This document shows, one piece after another, positions 1-8,406 of a stretch of 64,000 nt of DNA. This stretch comes from Candidatus Trichofilum aggregatum. GTDB taxonomy: Bacteria; Chloroflexota; Anaerolineae; Promineifilales; Promineifilaceae. The notes beneath the pieces are model-generated. The model was not told where the DNA came from, did not search any database, and worked only from the letters and a program-made list of their open reading frames with translations. Both the position numbers and the translations under genes were made by a program. Within the stretch, counting starts at the first letter, position 1. Each line of letters begins with the position of its first letter. The stretch covers positions 1-64,000 of the forward strand of contig JADJUV010000001.1 of NCBI GenBank assembly GCA_016716885.1, read 5' to 3'.

Positions 1-759
1 CTGGCTCCCAACCAGTTTTCGGACTCCACCTCGCCCAGGACGTAGACGGCGGCGGTTTGGGAGACCATGGGGATGTTGCCAGCAACGATGACGATAGAGC
101 CGAATTCGCCGACGGCACGGGCAAAACTGAGCAAGGAACCACTCAACAAAGGTAAAAGGAGAGGGGGGAGAATGATGCGGCGAAAAATGGTCAGACCACC
201 GGCTCCCAGCGTCGCGGCCGCGTCCTCTTGCGTCCTATCTAGGGCCAGCAACACCGGTTGGATAACTCCGCACCACAAAGGGGAAGGTGATAAAGAGCAA
301 CGCCAGGATAATCCCCGGCGGGGCAAAGATGATTTTGATCCCCCACGCCTCTTTCAGCCAGGCCCCTAACGCCTGTTGTGGCCCGTAGAGCACAACCAGC
401 ATCACCCCTGTGACCAACGTCGGAATCGCCAGGGGCAGGTCAATGATGGCATTCAGCAGAGCGTGGCCGGGAAAGCTGTAACGCGCAATACGTAGGCGGT
501 CAGCAGGCCCATGATGGCATTAATGATGGTCATCACCGCCGACGTCCAGAGGGTGAGCTTTAGGGCGTTCCAGGCGATGGGCAACGTGACCTGTCGTACC
601 AGTTCACCGATGCCTTCGCGCAAGCCATCACGCAGGATGACCATGAGGGGAAATGAGGAGCAAAACGGCCAGGTAGCTCAACGCCACGCCGCGAATGCCC
701 CATTTGCCCCAGGGGAGAGGTGGTTTGGGCTTGGTTGGGATGAGTGTTAAAGTGGACAT
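1..759 (-). CDS. cysT: Sulfate/thiosulfate ABC transporter permease, CysT type (C-terminus outside window, frameshifted)
   Basis: Membrane permease subunit of a sulfate importer. The start at 759 (MSTLTLIPTKPK) leads into a first membrane segment. Coding then jumps frame near 645, 480 and 237, each jump consistent with a one- or two-base indel. Joined pieces give the family landmarks: WNALKLTLWTSAVMTI, a PTLVTGVMLVVLYG segment, FITFPFVVRS, then RAVGEFGSIVIVAGNIP with the EAA-loop region before it, and finally MVSQTAAVYVLGEVE at the window edge. Family members are about 270-290 residues, so only the last part is missing; a CysW partner probably follows to the left. It lies downstream of the binding protein and the ATPase on the same strand. 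The frameshifts look like sequence error because conservation continues across each break. Confidence 0.82.
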
Positions 760-777
760 AGGTTACTCCGAGGGAAA

Positions 778-898
778 AGAAGGCACACAGAGCACACAGA
801 GCACACAGAGGAGGCACAGAGATTCACTGAGAAGATGATGGTTTAAACTCTGTGTCCCTCGGTGCCATCTCTGTGACTCTCTGTGTAACCGCTTTTTC
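778..898. repeat. CACAGAG-type degenerate repeat between cysT and the binding protein
   Basis: The gap holds short direct units (ACAGAGCAC, AGGCACAGAG) followed by their inverse (CTCTGTGTCC, CTCTGTGACTCTCTGTG), so the two halves can pair as a long imperfect hairpin. The same family recurs at 20165-20290 and, weakly, at 53170-53215. No gene is seen here. Confidence 0.7.
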
Positions 899-1941
899 TT
901 ATTGATCTGCTAGTTGTTGTACCTGCGCTACCGTCGTGATGTAAATTCCTTCCTCGCCAAAGAAGGCGGGTGTGGCCTCGGCCCAGCCGCCAAAGTAGGC
1001 GATGGTGAACAGGTCTTCTAACGGGGGGTATTGGTCGGCGGTCGCGGCCGCAACGTCAGGATCGGGTGAGCGTAAACCGTGGCTGGCAAATATCTCCTGG
1101 GCTTCAGTGGTGAACAGGAAGGCGACAAACGCCTCGGCCCTTCCACGGGTTCCATGTTTGTCCACGTGGGTGTCTACCACCGCTACCGGGTTCTCGATGA
1201 GAATGGACGAGCGGGGAATGACCAGTTCGTAATCCAGACCATTCTGTTGCCCCACCAGCACCTCATTCTCGTAATAGCCACGTCTCCGACACCTTGTTCG
1301 TAATTGGTAATGCTTTCCCGTGCGCCCTTGTCTAGAACTGTGATATTGTTCAAAATAGAGAGGAGAAAGGCTTGCGCGGCCGCGTCGTCATCCGCCGGTA
1401 CACCTGCAACAAACCCCCGTTTGGCCGCCCCATACAGTGACAGGATGTTCCACATGGCCCTACTGCTGGTTTTGGGGTTGGGGGTCAAGATTTCCAACCC
1501 CGGTTGGGCCAGATCAGCCCAGTCCAGAATGTTCTTCGGGTTCCCGGCCCGCACGGCAAAGGAGACAACCGAGGTGCTGACCATGCCGCCATACGGCTCA
1601 CTGCGCCAATCATGAGTGATTAAACCGGCATCCTCAAGGCGAATAACGTCTGCTTCCAGCGACAAGGCCACAATATCCGCCTCAAATCCCTCAACGACGG
1701 CGCGTGATTGCGCCCCGGAACCGAGGTAAGACTCTTCAAATATGACATTTTGCCCGGTTTCTTCGAGCCATTGCGCCTGGAACAGCGGGATAATCTCGGC
1801 ATACGCCTCACGCGGCGTGGTGTAAGCACCCAAAATCAGCGTAACCGTGTCTCCTTCGGCGGGATTATCATCTGAACCACCACAAGCGGTCAGAGATAGA
1901 ATGGCCATAAGCAAGAGTAAAATCCAAAACTGTTTACGCAT
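899..1941 (-). CDS. Sulfate ABC transporter substrate-binding lipoprotein (frameshifted)
   Basis: Extracytoplasmic sulfate/thiosulfate-binding protein of the CysP/Sbp family, tethered as a lipoprotein: residues 1-20 form a signal with lipobox LTAC followed by GGSDD. The body shows family landmarks: LGAYTTPREAYAEI, a GSGAQSRAVVEGFEADIVALS stretch typical of the oxyanion-binding fold, then ITHDW and NPKTSSRAMWN. The first frame fails near 1270 and coding resumes as NEVLVGQQNGLDYELVIP, ending in a stop at 899. The start codon overlaps the stop of the upstream ATPase gene (TAATG), so translation is probably coupled. Total length without the shift is about 345 residues, normal for the family. Either sulfate or thiosulfate could be the substrate. 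Confidence 0.85.
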
Positions 1942-3874
1942 TAAAAAACCTCCTGAAGCAAATAAGGATAACCGTTGGCAGTGCGCAGGAGAGGCTCCGC
2001 CCGCTCCGCTTTAGCCGAACGTACAATAAGTGTCGGGAACTGGGGGACAGCCGTGATGACCTGGCTGATGATCCCATCCAGGAAACATCCCCACCCGATC
2101 CGGCAAGGGCGATCCCAGAACCAGCAAATCATACGCACCAGACGCTAATTCCTGTTGAATTTCCTGGCTTACGGTGCCAGTGCGAATGGTCGTTTCCGCC
2201 GGAACCCCTAGCAGTTCCGATGTTTTCACGCCTCCATCTAGGAACCTTTGTACCCGTTGCTGGCTCAGTTCACCCTGTTGGCGGGGAGGGATAACAGCCA
2301 GTAATTTGGCCTCGGCTCCCAAGTGGCGAATGAGTCGGGCGGTGAAGCGCACATCTTCTTTGGCCGGTTCACCACTGCTGACACAGACGAGAGCACGAGT
2401 AGGAATGGGCCGCATTTGCGGTACAAGCAACAGATGATGTTCGTTACCGCCCAACACCCCTTCGGCCAGATGGAAATGATGTTGATCCGGCTTGAAGCCC
2501 ATAATGACCATATCTACCGGTTGTTGTTCGATCTCCTGAGCCACGGCCACCTCTAATTCTTCACCCGATGTCCGCAAGTCCAGGGCGGCCAGGCCACTGC
2601 CTAACTTTTCTTTACAATCCTGGAGATGGTTTTGCCGACTGGCTTCATCGGCTCCGTAAGCAAGTAAGGTGACACGGGCATGAGCCAGCCGGGCCAGATG
2701 GCCGCCATAGGTGAGGGCGGCTTCGGCCAGGGGAGAGCCATCGGTAACGATGAGGAAACGCAGGCCGGGATGGGCCAGGGCATGGATGCGGTGTAGGCCC
2801 ACCCACACACTTTGTTGCGGTTGGAGAGGCAGGCGACTGATTTGATCTTGGGTGCGGGTGACTTCGACCAGGATGGCATCGTCGCCATAGGCAGGGGCGG
2901 GAGCGATGGGGCGCACGCCGGGTAAGGCGGGCAGACGCAGGCGCAACCGTTGGAAAGCCCCACTAAAGACAATGTTTTCGACGATGCCGTGACCCAATGG
3001 CGGGCAGTCTAGTTCCTGGTTCGTGGCCGAGAGAGCGACATCTTCAGGACGGAAGAGTACCTGAACCCGTTGGCCTTCTTCGATGGGGGTGGTGTGGCTG
3101 TTGAGGCTGAAATGTTGTGGCCCCACCTGGATACCGCCGTAGGCAGATTCACCCACGAGCAGGTTGGCTGTGCCCAGGAAAGTGGCGACGAATTCGGTCT
3201 GCGGCCGCTGATAGAAGCAGATCCGGTGCGCCCACTTCCAATAACCGGCCAAAACTCATCACCCCAGCCCGGTCAGCCAGTTCAAACGCCTCTTCCTGGT
3301 CATGAGTGACGAGAATGGTGGTGACCTTTAGTTCTTGTTGGATGGTCTTGAGGGTGCGGCGCAGTTCGGTGCGGATTTTGGCGTCCAGAGCACCTAACGG
3401 TTCGTCGAGGAGAAGCACATCGGGCCGGTGGGACAGGGCACGGGCCAGGGCTACCCGTTGCTGTTGCCCGCCAGAAATTTGCCGGGGCAGGCGGTTGCCT
3501 AACCCACTTAGCCCGACCAGTTCGAGCAGTTCATCACGACGTTGACGGCGCGCGGCCGCGGACACCTTCCGCACCCGTAACCCAAATTCGATATTCTCGG
3601 CTACGGTCATGTGCTGAAATAGGGCGTAATTCTGAAACACAAAGCCCACGTTGCGCTGTTGGGTCGGCAGGTAGGTGACATCACGCCCATGCAAGAGAAT
3701 GCGCCCCTGGTCAATGCCGACCAACCCGGCAATCATGCCCAAAATGGTGGTTTTGCCACTGCCACTGGACCCTAACAACACAAAGAACTCGCCGTCGGCG
3801 ATTTCCAGGGAGACGTTGTTGACCACCGGGTAGCCGTCATATCGTTTGGTCAGTTTTTCGAGAATGATTGACAT
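1941..3874 (-). CDS. cysA: Sulfate ABC transporter ATPase (CysA-like) fused to TOBE and two USP domains (frameshifted)
   Basis: ATPase of the sulfate importer. Residues 1-230 are a complete ABC domain: Walker A GSSGSGKTT, Q-loop VFQNYALF, signature ISGGQQQR, Walker B VLLLDEP, H-loop VTHDQ. A one-base shift near 3205 separates this from the rest; coding continues as YQRPQTEFVATFLGTANLL, the usual linker, then a TOBE-like domain containing FRPEDV. Next come two USP-like domains, beginning at FLIVTDGSPLAEAALTYG and ALVCVSSGEPAKEDVRF. A second shift near 2080 leads to the end GIISQVITAVPQFPTLIVRS. The last codon overlaps the start of the binding-protein gene. CysA proteins are normally about 350 residues; this one is about 640, so the USP part is an added module. 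USP domains bind ATP in other proteins; a role in gating or energy sensing is inference. Confidence 0.82.
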
Positions 3875-3895
3875 GGCAGGTGTCCTGTTGAGGAA

Positions 3896-4059
3896 AGTGA
3901 ACAGTGAGCAGTGAGCAGTGAACAGTGAGCAGTGAACAGTGAGCAGTGAGCAGTGAGCAGTGAGCAGTGAGCAGTGAGCAGTGAACAGTGAGCAGTGAGC
4001 AGTGAGCAGTGAGCAGTGAGCAGTGAGCAGTGAGCAGTGAGCAGTGAGCAGTGAGCAGT
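3896..4059. repeat. Tandem array of a 7-bp unit, GTGAGCA
   Basis: About 23 head-to-tail copies of GTGAGCA, with occasional GTGAACA variants. Read on the minus strand (TGCTCAC) the array has no stop in any frame and would encode repeats of CSLLTAH; I treat those open frames as accidental. It lies between the USP gene and the importer ATPase. The same unit recurs at 5966-6015, 10573-10635, 12681-12725 and 18807-18861. Confidence 0.95.
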
Positions 4060-4069
4060 AACCAATCTC

Positions 4070-5092
4070 TCAATTACCAGGTGACTCCCCTGATCTGACG
4101 AGGAGCACGGGCCGGTCGAGCCAGTGATGGCTGGAGAGGATGAAATCGCTGAACCAATGGCCGGTTTCGTCGGCGCGGCCGCAAGTCAGGATGAGATCCG
4201 GGTCACAGGCGGCTATCTCCTGGCGAATCTGTGCGGCGGGTGGGCCTTGCCGTAGACGGAGTTCCCCTTGAAGACCGGCCTGGGTGATCTGTTGGGCCAT
4301 CTGCCGGGCCTGTTGCGTTAAGAGTGTGTCTGGCTCTAGCAGGGCGGCCAGCCCTTGTAAGGCGCGTCCTTCCCGGTTGTAAAGCCAGGGATGGGCCGGG
4401 GTGACAGCCAGCAGAGTGATTTCAGCCTTTACCGGTTGGGCCAGACGGAGCACCCAGGAGAGGATGGCTTCTTCTCGTTCGTCGCCGTGGATGATGAGGA
4501 GCAGGCGGCGCAGGGGCCAACGCGGTTGCCGAGCCAAGAGAATAGAGGTGGGAATGTGGCGAATCGCTTGCTGAGCCAGAGAGCCGTGCAGGAATTGGGT
4601 CAACCAGGAGCGTGTTGGTTCTTGTAGCGCTACCAGATCGGTTTGTTGGTTGGTTGACTGACTGAGTGTGTCTAACGCGGCCGCGTTCTCCGGCAAAGGT
4701 AAGTAGATAATCTGGCTGTGGAGCAGGTTGCCTAGCCGTTGCACGTAGGCGCGGAAGGGGGCGGCGATGGGGCCGGGTGGGGTGGCGACGAGCAGGCGCA
4801 GAATGGTTGGTTGGGTTTCCTCGGGCCAGGTTTGCTGGAGCAGGTTGGTTATCATGGCCGGGTCGCTTTTGACGAGATAGGGGTGATGGGGCAACGCGGC
4901 CGCGATCTCCGCCACAGCTTGCTGGTTGTAAGGATCAGCGATGAGAACGGTCACGCGGCCGCGTTCCTCAGCCACGGGTATAGCCAAATAACGAAAAGCC
5001 AGGGCCGGGGGCAGGCGACGGGCTATCTCTGGGTCAAACGTAAAATCAGATAGAGTGGGTGTCCACTCTGGGTAAACAGTGATGTCAGGCAT
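4070..5092 (-). CDS. MshEN-like domain fused to tandem universal stress protein domains
   Basis: A 340-residue soluble protein. Residues about 20-90 match the MshEN/GspE N-terminal fold: RRLPPALAFRYLAIPVAEE, then VTVLIADPYNQQAVAEI. In other families this fold binds cyclic di-GMP or contacts secretion partners. The remainder resembles two USP domains: residues about 95-190 (ILRLLVATPPG to IPTSILLARQ) and about 192-335 (LRRLLLIIHGDE to RPVLLVRSGES). The canonical USP ATP motif GxxG(S/T) is not clear in either, so nucleotide binding is uncertain. It precedes the importer operon on the same strand, separated by the 7-bp array. The neighbouring ATPase also carries USP domains, suggesting a shared regulatory theme. 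No signal peptide or membrane segment is visible. Confidence 0.65.
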   Translation of the reverse strand: MPDITVYPEWTPTLSDFTFDPEIARRLPPALAFRYLAIPVAEERGRVTVLIADPYNQQAVAEIAAALPHHPYLVKSDPAMITNLLQQTWPEETQPTILRLLVATPPGPIAAPFRAYVQRLGNLLHSQIIYLPLPENAAALDTLSQSTNQQTDLVALQEPTRSWLTQFLHGSLAQQAIRHIPTSILLARQPRWPLRRLLLIIHGDEREEAILSWVLRLAQPVKAEITLLAVTPAHPWLYNREGRALQGLAALLEPDTLLTQQARQMAQQITQAGLQGELRLRQGPPAAQIRQEIAACDPDLILTCGRADETGHWFSDFILSSHHWLDRPVLLVRSGESPGN

Positions 5093-5283
5093 GATGGTTG
5101 AGCCACGGCGACTCTAGGAACTCAAAACAACTGGGGAGAAGTTTCCTCAGTCTTAACCTGACTTTATTTTGGCAGAGGGTGGTAACAAGAGCGGTTATGA
5201 GGTGGTCACAAAGGGGTAACAGATGGGGGAGCCGTTAGCCGCGAGCCGCGAGCCGTTAGCCGTTAGTAAAACCGCCAGCGGCT
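5093..5283. repeat. Intergenic region with GCCGTTAGCCGCGAGCC repeat
   Basis: Upstream region of the USP gene and downstream of the response regulator. Around 5231-5266 it holds short units GCCGTTA/GCCGCGA repeated four to five times. The rest is AT-richer and could contain the USP promoter, but I see no convincing -35/-10 pair. Confidence 0.5.
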
Positions 5284-5959
5284 TTACGCTTCCCGCAAAG
5301 CGTAACCAATTCCTGGAACAGTCTCTATCTGAATTGACTGATCCGGGTTGGCTTCGAGTTTGGCGCGGAGGCGGTAGACGAGTTGTTTGAGCATGGCCCG
5401 GTCGCCGCCTTCGGCACCCCAGACGAGTTGGATGAGGCTGTCGCTAGGGAGCACCTGGCCGGTGTGGTGGAGCAGGCTCTCGAGCAGGCGGACTTCGAGA
5501 GGGGTGAGGCGGATAGGGGGATGGGTAGGGGATTGGAGTTCGTTGCGGCCGCGGTCCAGCACCCATTCGCCCATTTCCATCTGACCGGGGGCGGCATGGC
5601 GACCGGCACGGCGCAACAAAGCTCTGACTCTGGCGACTAACTGGCTGGGACTAAACGGTTTGACCACATAATCGTCCGCGCCCAGTTCCAATCCTTTTAC
5701 AACAGCTTCATCACCCCCGCGCACGGTGAGAATGATGATGGGCGTATCACTCTGGGCACGAATCTGGCGGCAGACAGACAGGCCATCCAGTTTTGGGTAG
5801 GTTCAAATCCAGGACAATCAGGTCAGGTTGCTCTTTTTGCCAGGTGGTAAGGGCAGACAGCCCATCGTGGGCCAGGGCAATCGTAAACCCGGCCCGGCGC
5901 AGGGTGAAGGCCAGGACATCAGAGAGGGCGAGGTCGTCTTCGACGATGAGGAGTTTCAT
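5284..5959 (-). CDS. OmpR/PhoB-family response regulator (one frameshift)
   Basis: DNA-binding response regulator partnered with the kinase just upstream. The receiver domain starts MKLLIVEDDLALSDV, with the acidic pair (EDD) and the phospho-acceptor Asp in LIVLDLNLP. Near 5765 an extra base breaks the frame after LPK; coding resumes at LTVRGGDEAVVKGLELGADD and shows the conserved Lys in DDYVVKPF. The C-terminal winged-helix effector domain runs from LTPLEVRLLESLLHH to IETVPGIGYALREA, the standard OmpR ending. Combined length is about 225 residues, normal for the family. It follows the kinase gene after about 70 bases of repeat. Target genes are unknown; stress or sulfate genes downstream are candidates only by position. 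Confidence 0.88.
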
Positions 5960-6031
5960 GGGAGAGTGAGCAGTAAGCAGTAAGCAGTGAGCAGTAACCA
6001 GTGACCAGTGAACAGTGAGTTCCCAGAGTTC
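5960..6031. repeat. Repeat patch between kinase and response regulator genes
   Basis: Degenerate GTGAGCA/GTAAGCA/GTGACCA units (about 5966-6017) run into a second family, GAGTTCCCAGAGTTCCTAGAGTTCC. The second family extends into the last codons of the kinase gene, so the kinase stop codon lies within repeat sequence. Confidence 0.8.
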
Positions 6032-8089
6032 CTAGAGTTCCTCTGCGGTAAGAGGTAATTCTATCCAAAACAGTGATCCCCCAGGACGATCTTCGACGCC
6101 GACGCGGCCGCGATGGGCCTCAATCGTATGTTTGACCACGTACAGCCCCAATCCCACGCCGTACTGCTCCCCATCGGGGCGATCCAGGCGGACGAAGCGG
6201 CGGAACAGGTTGAACCGTTCGGCGGGGGGGATACCAGCCCCCTGATCCGCCACCGACAGACGGAGCGTGGTGGTACTCTGGCTGATTTGCACCTCGATTT
6301 CACTGTTTTGTGGGCTGTATTTGCTGGCGTTGGTCAGCAAGTTGACCAAAACCTGGGTCAGACGGGCCGGATCCGCCAGCAAAGTGGAACCCTGGCCCAA
6401 GCGTTGGGCCGATTCGGCGACGGTGAGGGTTTGTTGGCGGCGTTCCAGCAAGGGTTGAACAATGCGCACGGCATCGGCCAGGAGTTGATTGAGTTGGGTA
6501 GGGCGGGGGCGCAGATTAAACTGCCCGGCTTCCAGGCGGCTACTTTCCAGCAGGTTGTCAATCAGGGTTTGCAAAGTTAGCAAGCTCAGATAGGTTGGTT
6601 TGAGTAGTTCACGCATCTCCGCCGGGGAAAAATCTTCAGCTTCGTCGAGCAGGAGTTCAATCGAGGCATTGAGGGTGCTGAGGGGGGTGCGGAATTCGTG
6701 GGTGATGTTAGCCAGAAAATAGGCACTCAGGTTATGCCAGGCGGCTTCCTGGGTGACATCACGTAGAACCAGGGCGACCTGGATGGTATGGCTGTGCGGG
6801 GGAATGAGCCGTGCCCCGGTGACGGCCAGGATAATCGTCTTGCCACTGGCGGTGAGGACTTCGATTTGTCGTTGTTCACCAGGGGGTGGAATGAGGTCGA
6901 GGAAGGTGCCGGTTTGGTCGGCGGGGAGTGGGAAGATGGTGTTGATGGCGCGGCCGCGAACCTCATCACTGCGCCAACCGATAATCCGCTCGGCCCCGTG
7001 GCTAAGAAAGGTGATATGTCCGTGGGTGTCAAAGGTGACAACCCCCTCAACGATGGATTGGATGAGGGTATCGAACCAGTCGCGGGCCTGGGCCAGTTCG
7101 TCGAGGGCGTGGCGCATGGTGGTGTGGCTTTTGTCCAGTGCATCCGCCAGCGTGGTCACTTCTACTGGCCCAGACAAGGTGGGAATGGGGGTGACAAAAT
7201 TGCCCTGGCTAATCTGCTCCGCGGCCGCGGTCAGTTCATGCAAGGGGGCGGTCAGGCGGCGGATGAGCCAGGCTCCCAAATCTATGCCGATGAAGGCCAC
7301 CAACCCGGTACTCACGATCAAAATCGTCAGGGCGCGCCGTTCGGTGATGATCAATCCGGCTACCGGCAGGGCTAACTCCATCTGTAGCCCTTCTTCAGCA
7401 AGGGGGAAGAGGGTAGGCGCGTAACTGTCGTCGCCCGCGTTGATGATGTAGCTATCGGGTAGAGGTGTTTCACCGGATTCGGTTTCGGTGAGCGTGTCAC
7501 TGAGTTGGGTGACGAAGCGGGTTCCGTCGGCCAGGATGATGGTGGGGAGCAGGCCAGTATTGGCCGCCAGACGGGCCACAAAAGGCTGATCGAGCCATAG
7601 ACCGATGATCACTGTGCCCAGGGTTGTCGTATTGTCGGGGGAAAAGACGGGATGGTTGGCGAGCATAACGGGTTGGCCGGATAGGGTGGTGAAGCCGTTA
7701 GCTACGGGGCAGGTGGTCATTTGCGGCCGCGAAACGATGGAGGTTTGCTGGGTGTCACAAAATAACAGAATGTCCAGCTTACTTTGCCGTTGGAATTCGT
7801 CTAAGTAAGGCCCTAACGTCAGCCAATCCTGGTTGGTGGCGAGTGTTTGCAGGGTGGGCCGTTCCGCCAACAGGTTCGCCAGGTTTTCCAGGCGATCTTG
7901 TTCGGCCAGGAGCAGGGAACGGGTGGCCTGTTGACCTGTTTGCACCTGGAGCCAGGCCTGGGCCTCAAGTTCGGTGCGGGTGAGCAGATAAGCGGGTATG
8001 CCGGCACTGAGGGTGGTGAGCAGGATCAACCCCAGGAAGACGAGGAGCAGGCGGGTGGAGAAGCGATGCAGGTTGAGCCAGGATTTCAT
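6032..8089 (-). CDS. Membrane sensor histidine kinase with HAMP and PAS domains
   Basis: A 685-residue sensor kinase. A membrane segment at about 12-32 (LLLVFLGLILLTTLSAGI) and another near 250-270 flank an extracellular sensor region of about 215 residues, probably a double-CACHE-like fold. A HAMP linker follows (LTAPLHELTAAAEQIS), then a PAS domain (VEGVVTFDTHGHITFLSHGAERIIGW), the H-box with phospho-accepting His in THEFRTPLSTL, and a complete ATPase domain: N-box NLLTNASKYSP, G1 VADQGAGIP, G2 GVGLGLYVVK. It is intact, unlike its regulator. The ligand is not predictable. The last residues (EEL and stop) come from the flanking GAGTTCC repeat. Confidence 0.93.
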   Translation of the reverse strand: MKSWLNLHRFSTRLLLVFLGLILLTTLSAGIPAYLLTRTELEAQAWLQVQTGQQATRSLLLAEQDRLENLANLLAERPTLQTLATNQDWLTLGPYLDEFQRQSKLDILLFCDTQQTSIVSRPQMTTCPVANGFTTLSGQPVMLANHPVFSPDNTTTLGTVIIGLWLDQPFVARLAANTGLLPTIILADGTRFVTQLSDTLTETESGETPLPDSYIINAGDDSYAPTLFPLAEEGLQMELALPVAGLIITERRALTILIVSTGLVAFIGIDLGAWLIRRLTAPLHELTAAAEQISQGNFVTPIPTLSGPVEVTTLADALDKSHTTMRHALDELAQARDWFDTLIQSIVEGVVTFDTHGHITFLSHGAERIIGWRSDEVRGRAINTIFPLPADQTGTFLDLIPPPGEQRQIEVLTASGKTIILAVTGARLIPPHSHTIQVALVLRDVTQEAAWHNLSAYFLANITHEFRTPLSTLNASIELLLDEAEDFSPAEMRELLKPTYLSLLTLQTLIDNLLESSRLEAGQFNLRPRPTQLNQLLADAVRIVQPLLERRQQTLTVAESAQRLGQGSTLLADPARLTQVLVNLLTNASKYSPQNSEIEVQISQSTTTLRLSVADQGAGIPPAERFNLFRRFVRLDRPDGEQYGVGLGLYVVKHTIEAHRGRVGVEDRPGGSLFWIELPLTAEEL

Positions 8090-8406
8090 GGCGAGGATTA
8101 TATAGCATTTACGATTGACGATTTTAGATTTACGATTGTGGCTACGCCAAACATAAGCATTCAGTCCCCCTCGTAATAGAGCTTGCCGAAGGTTTCGTCA
8201 ATCGTATTCGACATTGGCGTTTTTTGTAATTACCAGAGGACGAACAGCCTGGAAAGGCTGTTCTACATCCAGAGGTAGACTGAAAATTCGCCAGAGTCGA
8301 AAATAGTATTGACTGGTGGAACAAACCTTCGGCAGGCTCAAAGGTTACACCCAAACCCGTCCCAAAGATGCCAGGGGGGATAGGCCAGGGTTATAATCGT
8401 GCCCTC
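8090..8406. repeat. Intergenic mosaic of short repeats and hairpins
   Basis: Divergent gap between the kinase and the PMT gene. It contains TTTACGATTGACGATT units (8108-8140), a perfect 9-bp hairpin GAACAGCCT/AGGCTGTTC at 8242-8263, and AACCTT/AAGGTT arms around 8319-8345. No gene is visible. Promoters for both flanking genes must lie here but none is clear. Confidence 0.6.

Noticed and set aside
3896..4059. Possible CRISPR array
   Set aside because: Units are 7 bp and contiguous with no spacers, and no cas genes are present in the window.
3837..4073. Long open frames on the minus strand encoding CSLLTAH repeats
   Set aside because: All three frames of the TGCTCAC array lack stops, so the openness is a property of the 7-bp unit and not of a gene.
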